Source of the DNA: Wenzhouxiangella sediminis
GTDB taxonomy: Bacteria > Pseudomonadota > Gammaproteobacteria > Xanthomonadales > Wenzhouxiangellaceae
Reading direction: 5' to 3'
NCBI RefSeq assembly: GCF_003410055.1
Contig: NZ_QUZK01000044.1
Span: 1 to 53,301, forward strand
DNA: 53,301 nt
Shown: piece by piece, positions 1 through 8,947 of the stretch
Position numbering within the stretch: position 1 is the stretch's first letter
Layout of the letters: each line of letters opens with the position of its first letter
Program-made: the position numbers and the translations under genes
Notes under the pieces: generated by a model
Told to the model about the DNA's origin: nothing
Databases searched by the model: none
Seen by the model: the letters and a program-made list of their open reading frames with translations, nothing else

Positions 1-63
1 ACACCAAAACACCAAAACACCAAAACACCAAAACACCAAAACACCAAAACACCAAAACACCAA
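1..63. repeat. Octamer tandem repeat (ACACCAAA)x8 abutting dapD
   Basis: Nearly eight perfect copies of ACACCAAA run from the window edge to 5 nt before the dapD start codon; the last copy ends in T instead of A. The array fills the place where a ribosome binding site would lie, and no Shine-Dalgarno sequence is visible between it and the ATG at 69. Copy number is a lower bound because the window begins inside the array. It could be a variable tract affecting dapD expression or an assembly artefact at a contig end. Confidence 0.9.
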
Positions 64-68
64 TAGCG

Positions 69-905
69 ATGCTGAACGAACTCGATAAACTCAAGATGGC
101 CATCGAGGCCGCCTGGGACCGTCGCGGCGAGCTTTCGCCCGAGTCGGCTGGCCACGAACTGCGGGGGCAGATCGATACCTGCCTGCAGGGACTGGAGTCA
201 GGCGAACTGCGCGTGGCCGAGCCCGGCGCCGACGGCAACTGGCAGGTCAACGGCTGGCTCAAGCAGGCCATCCTGCTGCATTTCCGCATCACGCCCAATC
301 GAGTGATGGCGGGTGGCGCAAGCAACTACTTCGACAAGGTCGACCTGCGCTTTTCCGACGAAACCGATACGCCGGATCGCTGCGGCGCCCGCGTGGTGCC
401 CACCGCCACGGTGCGGCGCGGCGCGCATGTCGGCGACGACGTCGTGCTGATGCCCAGCTACGTCAATATCGGCGCGTATGTCGGTGCGGGCAGCATGATC
501 GACACCTGGGCCACGGTGGGCTCCTGCGCCCAGATCGGCTCGGGGGTGCATGTCTCCGGCGGTGCCGGTATCGGCGGCGTGCTCGAGCCGCTCCAGGCCA
601 ACCCCACCATCATCGAGGACGGCTGTTTCATCGGCGCGCGCTCCGAAGTGGTCGAGGGCGTGATCGTCGAGAAGGGCGCCGTGATCGGCATGGGCGTTTT
701 CCTTGGACAGTCCACGCGCATCTACAACCGCGAGACCGGCGAGATCACGACCGGCCGCGTTCCGGCCGGTTCGGTGGTGGTGGCCGGCAGCCTGCCAGCC
801 GACGACGGCAGCCACAGCCTGTACGCCGCCATCATCGTCAAGCAGGTCGACGAGAAGACCCGCTCGCGCACTTCGGTCAACGAGTTGCTCCGAAGCGTCG
901 GCTGA
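69..905 (+). CDS. dapD: 2,3,4,5-tetrahydropyridine-2,6-dicarboxylate N-succinyltransferase
   Basis: Transfers succinyl from succinyl-CoA to tetrahydrodipicolinate in the succinylase branch of lysine and meso-diaminopimelate synthesis, in the cytoplasm. The 278-residue length is usual for DapD. An N-terminal alpha-helical domain (about 1-100) precedes a left-handed beta-helix made of hexapeptide repeats (about 105-250), with the typical segments [15 protein letters not shown]-like [24 protein letters not shown] and [11 protein letters not shown]. The ATG follows an octamer repeat with no visible ribosome binding site. The next plus-strand gene is the YffB-like gene at 5328, a usual dapD neighbour, but a minus-strand RND operon lies between them. 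The identification is secure. Confidence 0.97.
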   Translation: MLNELDKLKMAIEAAWDRRGELSPESAGHELRGQIDTCLQGLESGELRVAEPGADGNWQVNGWLKQAILLHFRITPNRVMAGGASNYFDKVDLRFSDETDTPDRCGARVVPTATVRRGAHVGDDVVLMPSYVNIGAYVGAGSMIDTWATVGSCAQIGSGVHVSGGAGIGGVLEPLQANPTIIEDGCFIGARSEVVEGVIVEKGAVIGMGVFLGQSTRIYNRETGEITTGRVPAGSVVVAGSLPADDGSHSLYAAIIVKQVDEKTRSRTSVNELLRSVG

Positions 906-918
906 CCTCTCCGTGTCA

Positions 919-955
919 CCGGGCGGACGCCCGGGACCGTCAAGCGTCCGCCCGG
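919..955. terminator. Strong hairpin between convergent dapD and RND genes
   Basis: CCGGGCGGACG (919-929) pairs perfectly with CGTCCGCCCGG (945-955) around a 15-nt loop. It lies in the 60-nt gap between the ends of two convergent genes. There is no T tract on either strand, so it may be a bidirectional transcript-end or stability hairpin rather than a standard intrinsic terminator. Confidence 0.5.
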
Positions 956-965
956 GAACCGGGGC

Positions 966-3900
966 TCACTGCGTCCGCACTTCGCTGTTGCCAATGAACA
1001 CGTAGTAGAGCAGCGGCACCAGTAGCACGGTCATCACCGTCGACACCGCCAGGCCGAAGATCAACGAAATCGACAGGCCGTTGAAGATCGGGTCGGGCAG
1101 GATGAAGGCGGCACCCAGCATCGCAGAGATGGCGGTCAGCGCGATGGGCTTGAGCCGAACCACGCCGGCGAGTACGACGGCATCTTCCAGTGACTCGCCT
1201 TCCTCGAGCAGCTGCCTTATGAAGACCACCAGCAGGATGGAGTTGCGCACGATGATGCCGGCCAGCGCGATCATGCCGATCATGCTCGTGGCGGTGAACT
1301 CGCGGCCCAGCAAGGCGTGGCCCGGCAGGATGCCGATCAGGGTCAGCGGGATCGGCGCCATCACGATCAGGGGAATCAGGTAAGCGCGGAACTGCGCGAC
1401 CAGCAGCAGGAAGATCACGAACACGCCGACCGCGTAGGCCAGGCCCATATCGCGAAAGGTCTCGTAGGTGATCTGCCACTCTCCGTCCCACTTGAGCGCC
1501 GGCGTGCCGGCCCAGTCGGGCTGGTTGATCCAGTACTGCGTCGGCGCGTCGGCCCGGTCGTAGAGTTCGGAAGCCAGGGCGAACATGCCGTAAAGCGGCG
1601 AGTCGACCTCGCCGGCCATGTCGGCGGTAACGTAGGTGACCGGCAGCAGGTCCTTGTGCTGGATCAGGCCCGACCATTGCGATTCCTCGATACGGGCCAC
1701 GTCGGCCAGGCGGATCATTTCACCCTCGCGGTTCATCACCGGCAAGGACATCAGGGCCGAAGGCTGCGCCCGGTCGCCCTCGTCCAGGATCACGCGGATG
1801 GGCACGGCATACTTGGCGCCGGCGTCTCGCAGGTAGTCGACGTTGCGCTGACCCAGGGCCACCGCCAGGGCATCGACCACCTGGGCCTGGGAAACGCCCA
1901 GGGTCGCCGCTCGGTGCCGGTCGACCACCACCCGCCATTGCGTCGTCGGGGCGGTGACCGTGGTGTCGATGTCGACCAGGCCGTCGATGCCTTCCATTTG
2001 CCGGGCGAGCTTTCCGGCCAGCTCGGCCCGCGCCTGGGGCGTGGGGCCGTAGACTTCGGCGACCACCGGCGAGAGCACCGGTGGGCCCGGCGGAACCTCG
2101 ACGATCTTCACGGCCGCGCCGTAGCGCTCGCCGATTGCCGTCAGCGGCGGGCGCAGGTCCAGCGCGATCTCGTGCGACTGGCGGTCGCGCTCGTCGACCA
2201 GGTTGATCTGCAGGTCGCCGTGATAGGGCTCGCCCCTGAGGTAGTACTGGCGCACCAGGCCGTTGAAGTTGATCGGCGAAGCCGTGCCGGCATAGGCCTG
2301 CCAGTCGGACACCGATTCGACATTCGAGAGGTATTCGCCCATTTCCAGCAGCACGCGCATGGTCTCTTCCATGGGGGTGTTCTCGGGCATGTCGACCACG
2401 ACCTGGAGCTCGGACTTGTCGTCGAAGGGCAGCATCTTGAGAACGACCGCCTGGAAGACCGGCAGCAGGGCGACGAGCAGGGTGAGTCCCACCACGCCGC
2501 CGGCCAGCAGCCAGCGCCGCTTGCGGTTGTCGCCCAGGAAGGGCGTGAAAACGGCCGAGAACAGACGATGCAGGCGCGGGTTGATGCCCTCGGTGGATTT
2601 CTCCGCCTGTTCGCCCGAACCGTTCTCGGTTCCCTTGCCGCGCCGGAGCAGGCGGACCGCCAGCCAGGGCGCCAGCACGAAGGCGACGACCTGCGAGAGC
2701 ACCATGCCCGCCGAGGCATTGATCGGGATCGGGCTCATGTAGGGGCCCATCAGACCGGTCACGAAGGCCATCGGAAGGAGTGCGGCCATCACCGTGAGCG
2801 TGGCCATGATCGTCGGCGTGCCCACCTCGTCGACGGCGGCCGGGATGATGTCGCGAATGGGGCGCTTGGAGATGCTGATGCGGCGATGGACGTTCTCGAC
2901 GATGACGATCGCGTCGTCGACCAGGATGCCGATCGAGAAGATCAGCGCGAACAGGGACACGCGGTTGAGCGTGAAGCCCCAGGCCCAGGAAAACACCAGG
3001 GTCAGGAGCAGGGTGACCAGCACGGACAGGCCGACGATGAGGGCCTGGCGCCAGCCCATGGTGGCGAGCACGAGCAGGATCACGGAGATGGTCGCCGAGA
3101 TCAGGTCGCGGATCAGCGAGCGGGCCTTGGCCGAGGCCGTCTCGCCGTAGTTGCGCGTGACCAGCACTTCGGTGTTGTCCGGAATGACGCGGCCCTGGAG
3201 GCTGTCGAGCCGAGCCTGGACGGCATCGGCGATATCGATGGCGTTTTCGCCCGGCTTCTTGGCGACCGCCAGGGTGACCGCCGGGTAGACCCGGCCTTGA
3301 TCGCCGTCGCCTCCGGGACCGAAGCCGAGCATGACGCTGCGGTCGGGAACCGTTTCGCCGCGACTCACGTCGGCCACATCGCCGAGTCGCACGGCGGTGT
3401 CGCCGTGCAGGCCGACGACCAGGCGCCGGACCTGTTCGGTCGTCTCCAGCAGGCTGCCGGGCTGGAGGGGGACTGAAACCCCGTCTCGGACGATGCGTGA
3501 TTCGCCTGCGGCGCTGTTGGCGGCCTGCAGGGCGTTCCGGATGTCGGCCAGGGTCAGTCCGAAGCCGGCCAGTCTTTCGGGGTCGAAGCGAACGTCGACG
3601 CGGTCGGGAATGCCCCCGATGGTGTAGACGTCGCGGGTGCCGGCCACGCGCTTGAGCGCGACCTCCAGGGTGTGCGCCAGTCGTGTCAGGTCCTCGCCGG
3701 CCTGGCGGCCGGTGGGATCGTGCAAGGTCAGCGTCAGGATCGGGACATCGTCGATGCCCTTGGGCTTGACCACGGGTTGCCCCGCACCGAGGTCGGCGGG
3801 AAACCAGTCGCTGTTGGAGTAGACCTTGTTGTAGAGGCGAACCAGGGCGTCCTGGCGCGGAATGCCGACCTCGAATTCCACGGTGATCACCGCCTGGCCC

Positions 3901-4187
3901 TGGCGGGAGGTCGAGTAGACGTGCTTGACGCCCGAGATCTCGTCGAAGATCTGCTCGCCGGGATTGGTGATCAGAAACTCCACTTCCTCCGCGCTCGCAC
4001 CCGGAAAGGGCACGAAGACGTCGGCCATCGTGACGTCGATCTGCGGCTCTTCTTCCTTGGGGGTCACCACCACGGCGAGCATGCCGGCGATGATGCCCAC
4101 CGCGGCCAGCAGCGGCGTCAGCCGGGAGTCCTGGAAGATCCGGGCGATGCGACCCGACGGGCCCATGTTGTTCTGGATGTCGCTCAT
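966..4187 (-). CDS. RND-family efflux permease (AcrB/MexF superfamily)
   Basis: Inner-membrane proton-driven pump subunit that would export drugs, metabolites or other small molecules through a tripartite complex. The 1073 residues fit the HAE/HME class. The first membrane helix (about 24-42) is followed by a large periplasmic porter domain. TM4 carries GILVDDAIVIVENVH, with the paired aspartates of the proton relay, and a second periplasmic half is followed by helices to the C-terminus. The start ATG overlaps the adaptor stop codon by 4 nt (ATGA), so the two are translationally coupled. No outer-membrane factor gene is present, so the pump would have to borrow a TolC-like channel. The substrate cannot be read from the sequence. 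Confidence 0.93.
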   Translation of the reverse strand: MSDIQNNMGPSGRIARIFQDSRLTPLLAAVGIIAGMLAVVVTPKEEEPQIDVTMADVFVPFPGASAEEVEFLITNPGEQIFDEISGVKHVYSTSRQGQAVITVEFEVGIPRQDALVRLYNKVYSNSDWFPADLGAGQPVVKPKGIDDVPILTLTLHDPTGRQAGEDLTRLAHTLEVALKRVAGTRDVYTIGGIPDRVDVRFDPERLAGFGLTLADIRNALQAANSAAGESRIVRDGVSVPLQPGSLLETTEQVRRLVVGLHGDTAVRLGDVADVSRGETVPDRSVMLGFGPGGDGDQGRVYPAVTLAVAKKPGENAIDIADAVQARLDSLQGRVIPDNTEVLVTRNYGETASAKARSLIRDLISATISVILLVLATMGWRQALIVGLSVLVTLLLTLVFSWAWGFTLNRVSLFALIFSIGILVDDAIVIVENVHRRISISKRPIRDIIPAAVDEVGTPTIMATLTVMAALLPMAFVTGLMGPYMSPIPINASAGMVLSQVVAFVLAPWLAVRLLRRGKGTENGSGEQAEKSTEGINPRLHRLFSAVFTPFLGDNRKRRWLLAGGVVGLTLLVALLPVFQAVVLKMLPFDDKSELQVVVDMPENTPMEETMRVLLEMGEYLSNVESVSDWQAYAGTASPINFNGLVRQYYLRGEPYHGDLQINLVDERDRQSHEIALDLRPPLTAIGERYGAAVKIVEVPPGPPVLSPVVAEVYGPTPQARAELAGKLARQMEGIDGLVDIDTTVTAPTTQWRVVVDRHRAATLGVSQAQVVDALAVALGQRNVDYLRDAGAKYAVPIRVILDEGDRAQPSALMSLPVMNREGEMIRLADVARIEESQWSGLIQHKDLLPVTYVTADMAGEVDSPLYGMFALASELYDRADAPTQYWINQPDWAGTPALKWDGEWQITYETFRDMGLAYAVGVFVIFLLLVAQFRAYLIPLIVMAPIPLTLIGILPGHALLGREFTATSMIGMIALAGIIVRNSILLVVFIRQLLEEGESLEDAVVLAGVVRLKPIALTAISAMLGAAFILPDPIFNGLSISLIFGLAVSTVMTVLLVPLLYYVFIGNSEVRTQ

Positions 4188-5206
4188 TGCGACTCGCTCC
4201 GGGCGAATATGGCTTCCGGATCGAGTGCGACCTCCTCCCCCTCGCTCAGCCCGGAGAGGACTTCCAGGCGGTCGCCTTCGCGTGCGCCGATGCGGACCTG
4301 CCGCAGCCGGGGCGGGCCGGATTCATCGCGCACGAACACCGCGCGCAGTTCGCTGCGCCGCAGCAGGCTCTCTGCGGGAATCCACAGCGCCTCGCGCCGT
4401 TCGACCGGCAGCATCACGCGCACCAGCTGTCCGGGGTAGACATCCATCTTTCCGTTCTGGAAGGTGATGCGGACGGTTACGCCGTGGCCGGGCGCGTCGG
4501 CGAAGGGAAAGCGCGTGATCTTTCCGATCGTCATTTCGCGACCGTCGTCGAGCACCACGCGCAAATCGTTTTCATCGTCCACCAGGTCGATGTAGCGCTG
4601 CGGCACCGAGACCACCACACGAAGGGGGTCGAGCGCGAAACCGCTCAACAGGGCCTGTCCGGGCCGCACGGACTCGCCGAGTTCGACGTGACGGGCGGTG
4701 ATGACGCCGCCGTAGGGGGCGGTGATTCGCGTATAGTCGAGTTGCTCACGCGCTTCCTCGACGCCGCTGCGGGCGCGCGTGACGCGAGCCCTGGCCGCAT
4801 TGAGTGCGTTGCGGGCCTGGTCGAGGTCGGATTGCGAGGCGACGCCGCGCTCGGCCAGGGGCTCGATGCGTTCGTAGCGCTGCTGTGCGTCCTCGAGACT
4901 GGCCTGCGCTTCTTCGAGATTCGCTTCGGCCTGCTGCAGTCGGGCGCGCTGTTCCGTATCCTCGAGCCGGGCGATGAGGGTTCCGGACTCGACGATATCG
5001 TCGACGTCGTAGGGTAGCTCGACGATGGTGCCGGCCGTCTGGGCGGAAACCGTGCTTTCCTGAACCGCTTCGACCATGCCGTCCAGGCGCACCGATTCGA
5101 TCAGGCTTTCCCGTACCACGGGTGCCCATTCCACGGCTTCGGACGGGGAGGAGAGGGCGGTCGCCCCGATGACGGCAGCGGCCAGCATTAGGAATCGCGA
5201 GTTCAT
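4184..5206 (-). CDS. RND efflux periplasmic adaptor (membrane fusion protein)
   Basis: Periplasmic adaptor linking the RND permease to an outer-membrane channel. The 340-residue form starting at 5206 begins with a signal-like hydrophobic stretch (MNSRFLMLAAAVIGATAL), followed by a lipoyl/barrel-sandwich half (SAQTAGTIVELPYDVDD), a long alpha-helical hairpin rich in Glu/Arg/Ala (about 75-140), the second lipoyl half (ITAPYGGVITARHVELG) and beta-barrel domains. I chose this start over the longer in-frame start at 5329 because AGGGAAAG lies just upstream and the signal sequence begins here; the extra residues resemble translated leader. It overlaps the permease by 4 nt. No lipobox cysteine is seen. 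Confidence 0.92.
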   Translation of the reverse strand: MNSRFLMLAAAVIGATALSSPSEAVEWAPVVRESLIESVRLDGMVEAVQESTVSAQTAGTIVELPYDVDDIVESGTLIARLEDTEQRARLQQAEANLEEAQASLEDAQQRYERIEPLAERGVASQSDLDQARNALNAARARVTRARSGVEEAREQLDYTRITAPYGGVITARHVELGESVRPGQALLSGFALDPLRVVVSVPQRYIDLVDDENDLRVVLDDGREMTIGKITRFPFADAPGHGVTVRITFQNGKMDVYPGQLVRVMLPVERREALWIPAESLLRRSELRAVFVRDESGPPRLRQVRIGAREGDRLEVLSGLSEGEEVALDPEAIFARSESQ

Positions 5207-5226
5207 GTCTTTCCCTGCATTCAGTG

Positions 5227-5257
5227 GTGACTTTATATTAGCATAACGCGATATAAT
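5227..5257. promoter_or_regulatory. Candidate promoter/operator between the RND operon and the yffB-like gene
   Basis: On the plus strand a perfect TATAAT (5252-5257) lies 19 nt after GTGACT (5227-5232), a plausible promoter for the yffB-like and dGTPase genes. The same A/T-rich island holds an inverted repeat TTATAT-N12-ATATAA (5233-5238 and 5251-5256) between the two divergent starts, a layout typical of a repressor operator. No regulator gene is adjacent. The promoter is reasonable; the operator is a guess from symmetry. Confidence 0.45.
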
Positions 5258-5327
5258 GGTGCCAGCCCCGGATTCAAGACCGGGTGGCTTGTTCCGGACC
5301 CCCGCTGCTCCCAGATTTGGAGATGTC

Positions 5328-5666
5328 ATGTTTGTTTACGGAATCAAAAGCTGCGACACCTGCCGGAAGGCGCGCCGATGGCTGGAGGAATCCGGTCGGG
5401 ACTACACCTGGCGCGATCTTCGCGAAGACGGACCGGACGAGGCCGCAATCCGGCACTGGGCGGAATCGGTCGGCGTGGATCGCCTGGTCAACCGGCGCTC
5501 GACCACCTGGCGCGGCCTGGGGGAATCCGAGCGTGCTCGAGCTCTGGACTCGCAGGCGGCACCGCGAGTACTGCTCGAGCATCCGACGCTCATCAAGCGA
5601 CCCGTCTTCGAGCTGGACGACCGCGTCCTGGTGGGGTTCGACGACGCTGTGAAGCGGGCGCTGTAA
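5328..5666 (+). CDS. ArsC/Spx-family thioredoxin-fold protein, YffB-like
   Basis: Small thioredoxin-fold protein of the ArsC/Spx/YffB family. The 112 residues open with MFVYGIKSCDTCRKARRWLE, which matches the E. coli YffB N-terminus closely, and carry the conserved NRRSTTWRGL and IKRPVFEL segments. A CDTC motif (Cys9, Cys12) gives a CXXC where many YffB proteins have only one cysteine. I chose the ATG at 5328 because GGAG lies 6 nt upstream; the in-frame start at 5256 would add a non-conserved extension. YffB-like genes commonly sit between dapD and dapE, and here dapD is 4.4 kb upstream. Arsenate reduction is not implied, and the physiological role of this subgroup is not established. Confidence 0.85.
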   Translation: MFVYGIKSCDTCRKARRWLEESGRDYTWRDLREDGPDEAAIRHWAESVGVDRLVNRRSTTWRGLGESERARALDSQAAPRVLLEHPTLIKRPVFELDDRVLVGFDDAVKRAL

Positions 5667-5676
5667 ACTGTAGCCC

Positions 5677-6699
5677 ATGGAAACGGCGTCCGAAACGGTC
5701 ATGCTCACGGCGGTAACGCGGGAGCAGCGCGAGGCACGCGAACGCCACCTGTCGCCGCTGGCGACCCGTTCATTCGACACGCGCGGACGCGAAGTCGAAG
5801 AACAGCCCGACGCCTATCGCACGGAGTTCGAGCGCGATCGCGACCGCGTCCTCCACTCCAAGGCCTTTCGCCGGCTCAAGCACAAGACGCAGGTGTTCAT
5901 CAATCCCGAGGGCGACCATTTCGTCACCCGGATGACGCATACCCTGCAGGTCACCCAGGTCGCCCGGTCCCTGGCCGCCGCGCTGGGCCTGAACGAGACG
6001 CTGACCGAGGCCATCTGCCTCGCCCACGATTGCGGCCATACGCCCTTCGGACACACCGGCGAGGCTGCGCTTTCGGACTATGTCGATGGCAGCGAGTGGC
6101 TGCATTCCGAACAGGGCGTGCGGATCTTCCGGGTGCTGGAGCCGCGCAACCTGACCTGGGAAGTGCTCGACGGCATCCGGGCCCACACATGGCGCGTCAA
6201 GCCGCCGCCGCACACGGCCGAAGGCTGGGCCTGCCGTTACGCCGATCGCATCGCCTATCTCAACCACGATCTCCAGGATGCGCTTCGGGCCGGCGTCATC
6301 GAGGCCGACGACGTGCCGGCCGACGTCATCGACGTCCTCGGGCCGCTCGAGGGACGCAGTTGGATCAACGCCATGATCGAGGCCGTGATCGATGAATCGA
6401 TCAGGCGTGGCAAGGTCGTCATGCGCGCCGATGTGCTTCAGGCGATGAAACGGTTTCGCGAGTTCATGTTCGAGCGCGTCTACCTGCGCCCGAAAGCGCT
6501 TGCGCAGAACGAAAGGGCGCGTGGCGTGATCCATCAGCTGGTCGATCACCTGCTTGCCCATCCGGATCTCATTCCGGATTCCTACTGCATCGCCGACGCA
6601 GATCGCCTGACGCAAGTACTCGACTATGTGGCCGGCATGACCGATCGCTACGCACTCAACCTGCACGACCAGTTGTTCCGGCCGCGCGGCCTCGTCTAG
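5677..6699 (+). CDS. Deoxyguanosinetriphosphate triphosphohydrolase-like HD protein
   Basis: HD-superfamily metal-dependent phosphohydrolase expected to split dNTPs into deoxynucleoside and triphosphate in the cytoplasm. The 340 residues match the dGTPase-like type 2 group. Visible motifs are LHSKAFRRLKHKTQVF near the N-terminus, the metal-binding His in TRMTHTLQV, the HD pair in CLAHDCGHTPFGHTGE, and a later DRIAYLNHDLQDA with the fourth metal ligand. It begins 10 nt after the yffB-like stop and ends 5 nt before the next gene, so it is probably in an operon. An alternative ATG at 5701 would remove eight non-conserved residues. Its physiological substrate may not be dGTP. Confidence 0.92.
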   Translation: METASETVMLTAVTREQREARERHLSPLATRSFDTRGREVEEQPDAYRTEFERDRDRVLHSKAFRRLKHKTQVFINPEGDHFVTRMTHTLQVTQVARSLAAALGLNETLTEAICLAHDCGHTPFGHTGEAALSDYVDGSEWLHSEQGVRIFRVLEPRNLTWEVLDGIRAHTWRVKPPPHTAEGWACRYADRIAYLNHDLQDALRAGVIEADDVPADVIDVLGPLEGRSWINAMIEAVIDESIRRGKVVMRADVLQAMKRFREFMFERVYLRPKALAQNERARGVIHQLVDHLLAHPDLIPDSYCIADADRLTQVLDYVAGMTDRYALNLHDQLFRPRGLV

Positions 6700-6704
6700 G
6701 CGCC

Positions 6705-7328
6705 ATGCCGTCGCGCGTGTACCTGGCATACGGGTCCAACCTGCACCCGCGTCGGCTCGAGGAACGTGTGGGCGCCGTTGAATCGATGGCTGCAGTGAGA
6801 CTGACCGGCTGGTCGCTGCGATTCGACAAACGGGGCGGTGACGGTTCAGCCAAGGCCAACCTCCGCGCCGCGCCCGATACCGGCCATGTCGCATTTGCTG
6901 CCGCTTACCGCCTTCGGCGCGACCAGGTTCGTTTGCTGGATGCTTTCGAGGGATGGGGGCACGGCTACGAGACCCTGCCGATAGCCGTGCGACTCGACGG
7001 TGAAGAAGTCCAGGCGTTCACCTACCTGGCGCCCACCCAGTGGCTCTCAGAAGATCTCCTGCCGTTCGATTGGTATGTCGACCTGATCGTCGCCGGAGCC
7101 CGGTTTCATCGATTCGACAAGTCATACGTACGCCAGATCGCAGCACAACCTGCCAAACGGGATCGCGATCTCCACCGTGCAACAAGGGAACTGAGCGAGA
7201 TGAACCTGGCGCTACACCCCACTACAAAAGGTGATGCGGATCATATACTTGTTTGCGTTCGGTTATGCGCGTCTGTTAAGGTGACATTAATCTCGAGCTT
7301 CAGTAGCGCGTTCGAGTCGGAACATTGA
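6705..7328 (+). CDS. Gamma-glutamylcyclotransferase-like (AIG2/GGCT fold) protein
   Basis: The N-terminus VYLAYGSNLHPRRLEERV carries the YGSNL substrate-binding loop that defines the gamma-glutamylcyclotransferase-like fold. A glutamate in LLDAFEGWGHGYE is placed to be the catalytic acid. Family enzymes release 5-oxoproline from gamma-glutamyl compounds, but substrates vary and cannot be assigned here. The 207 residues are longer than a bare domain (about 150-170); the last 40 or so look unrelated to the fold. The gene starts 5 nt after the dGTPase-like stop and is probably co-transcribed with it. Confidence 0.8.
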   Translation: MPSRVYLAYGSNLHPRRLEERVGAVESMAAVRLTGWSLRFDKRGGDGSAKANLRAAPDTGHVAFAAAYRLRRDQVRLLDAFEGWGHGYETLPIAVRLDGEEVQAFTYLAPTQWLSEDLLPFDWYVDLIVAGARFHRFDKSYVRQIAAQPAKRDRDLHRATRELSEMNLALHPTTKGDADHILVCVRLCASVKVTLISSFSSAFESEH

Positions 7329-7346
7329 AGGGGTTCCTCTGCTCCG

Positions 7347-7370
7347 GCGCGCTTGTTTAGGCAAGTGCGC
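7347..7370. other. Hairpin between the GGCT-like gene and the porin
   Basis: GCGCGCTTG (7347-7355) and CAAGTGCGC (7362-7370) pair with one G-U around a 6-nt loop, starting 18 nt after the upstream stop codon. No T tract follows. It may end the upstream operon weakly or lie in the porin leader. The rest of the 125-nt gap shows only a good ribosome binding site (GGGAGAGGAAG, ending just before 7454). Confidence 0.35.
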
Positions 7371-7453
7371 TCTGCGCAAGCTCTCCTGGTCCGTTCGGGC
7401 TCCCTCGTGGCTACCGAAGGTGATCCATAGACTCATTTTTAAGGGAGAGGAAG

Positions 7454-8842
7454 ATGCGCAAACCATCCTGGTTGAGACTGACTGCATTCCTGGTCCTGGC
7501 GTGCATGCTTTCCGTTGCGAGCGCTTCGGAAGGACAGGACGAGGCCGATATGCTCAAGGAGCAGATCGACCGAATGCAGCAGCAGCTTCTTGAGATGCAG
7601 CGTCAGCTTGACGACTTGCGCGCCGAGCGCGACGAGGAAGAGCAGAAACGCGAAGAAATGGAGTCGCGCCTGGCCAACGTCGAGGAAGGCGGCGCTGACG
7701 AAGAGAAGGTCAAGGAAATTGCCGCCGAGACCTACGACGAGAAGAAGTCCACCGAAATCGATGTGGGCGGCGCGGTCCGCTTCCAGTATGTCCTCGAGGA
7801 CTACAACGACTCCTCCAAGGAAAACAACGGCACCCTGGAAATGGATACCGTCCGACTCAACTTCGACGGTACGGTCGGCGACGTGATTCTTTCGGCCGAG
7901 TGGCGCTGGTACCAGTACATGAACGTCATTCATCATGCCTGGGCCGGCTACGACTTCACGGACTCCCTGCAGGGCCAGGTTGGCGTCAATCAGGTGCCTT
8001 TCGGCGTCACGCCTTATAACTCGCACAGCTTCTTCTTCAGCTCGAACTATTACCTTGGGCTCGAGGACGACTATGATTTCGGCGCCAAGCTGATCTACGA
8101 CGAAGGTCCGCTGAACATCCAGGGTGCGTTCTACTGGAACGACGAACTCGGCGGTTCGGACGGCTACTTCGGCTTCGATGGCGGAGACTTCCCCAACTTC
8201 CTCAACGACCGCTATTCCTATGATATCGTGGGCGCGAGAGAGCCGGGTGAAGGGGCCTACGCCGCTCCGGGCAACTATGCGTTCGACAGCAACATCATCA
8301 ACGGCCGTGTGGCCTACACGCTGGGGCACGGTACCGACTACTCCACCGAGCTCGGCTTTTCCGGCCAGTACGGTGATGTCGTGGACAACGCCAGCGACAG
8401 CATCGGCAGCCAGTCGGCATTTGCCGCTCACCTGGTTGGCAACTACGGTCCCTGGAACGTTCAGCTGCAGGCGACCGAGTACGAATACGACATGGACGAC
8501 GGCATGCAGCGCATGGCGGTCGGCGCCTACGATTTCTTCGACACCATTGCTGCGGAAGCGACTTCCTACACCGGCAACGTGGCCTACAGCCTCCCGGTGA
8601 ACTGGGGTCCGGTTTCCAACCTGACCTTCTATAACGACTACTCGCTCGTTACGGACAAGTCGGGCGGTCTCGAAGACACCTGGATGAACGTCACCGGCGT
8701 CGCAGTCACGGCCGGCGGTCTCTACACCTACATCGACATCATTCAGGCGGAGAACCAGCCGTTCGTGGGCGGTACGATGGATTCAACCACCGAGCCCGGA
8801 ACGAATACCCGCTTCAACATCAACTTCGGCTACTACTTCTAA
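7454..8842 (+). CDS. Outer-membrane porin with N-terminal coiled coil
   Basis: A signal peptide (MRKPSWLRLTAFLVLACML, cleavage near the ASA-SEG junction) is followed by a heptad-patterned, charged coiled coil (about 32-80) rich in Gln, Glu, Leu and Arg. Alternating aromatic beta-strands typical of a porin run from about residue 95 to a terminal phenylalanine (FGYYF), the usual outer-membrane assembly signal. The layout recalls trimeric porins of the DcaP or OprO/OprP type, whose coiled coil stands in the periplasm, but I cannot assign the family or the solute. It has a strong ribosome binding site, is followed by an intrinsic terminator, and is next to a BCCT transporter, which hints at uptake of a betaine-like osmolyte. 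Confidence 0.82.
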   Translation: MRKPSWLRLTAFLVLACMLSVASASEGQDEADMLKEQIDRMQQQLLEMQRQLDDLRAERDEEEQKREEMESRLANVEEGGADEEKVKEIAAETYDEKKSTEIDVGGAVRFQYVLEDYNDSSKENNGTLEMDTVRLNFDGTVGDVILSAEWRWYQYMNVIHHAWAGYDFTDSLQGQVGVNQVPFGVTPYNSHSFFFSSNYYLGLEDDYDFGAKLIYDEGPLNIQGAFYWNDELGGSDGYFGFDGGDFPNFLNDRYSYDIVGAREPGEGAYAAPGNYAFDSNIINGRVAYTLGHGTDYSTELGFSGQYGDVVDNASDSIGSQSAFAAHLVGNYGPWNVQLQATEYEYDMDDGMQRMAVGAYDFFDTIAAEATSYTGNVAYSLPVNWGPVSNLTFYNDYSLVTDKSGGLEDTWMNVTGVAVTAGGLYTYIDIIQAENQPFVGGTMDSTTEPGTNTRFNINFGYYF

Positions 8843-8860
8843 GTAGCCGTGGACCCGTCA

Positions 8861-8915
8861 GACCCGATGACCGCTACCCACCAGCCAACATGGTGGCGGC
8901 ATCGGGTCTTTTCTT
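8861..8915 (+). terminator. Intrinsic terminator after the porin gene
   Basis: GACCCGATG (8861-8869) pairs with CATCGGGTC (8900-8908), with an inner CCACCA/TGGTGG stem (8878-8883 and 8891-8896), followed by TTTTCTT. It ends 33 nt before the BCCT start, so the transporter is either expressed from read-through or from its own promoter. Its strength suggests the porin is made in excess over the transporter. Confidence 0.85.
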
Positions 8916-8947
8916 GAGAGAGGGTTCAAAGGAAGGGAGAACCAATC

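Noticed and set aside
5328..5666. Arsenate reductase
   Set aside because: The N-terminus and TTWRGL motif match YffB; no arsenic-resistance gene is nearby and the enzyme activity is not supported.
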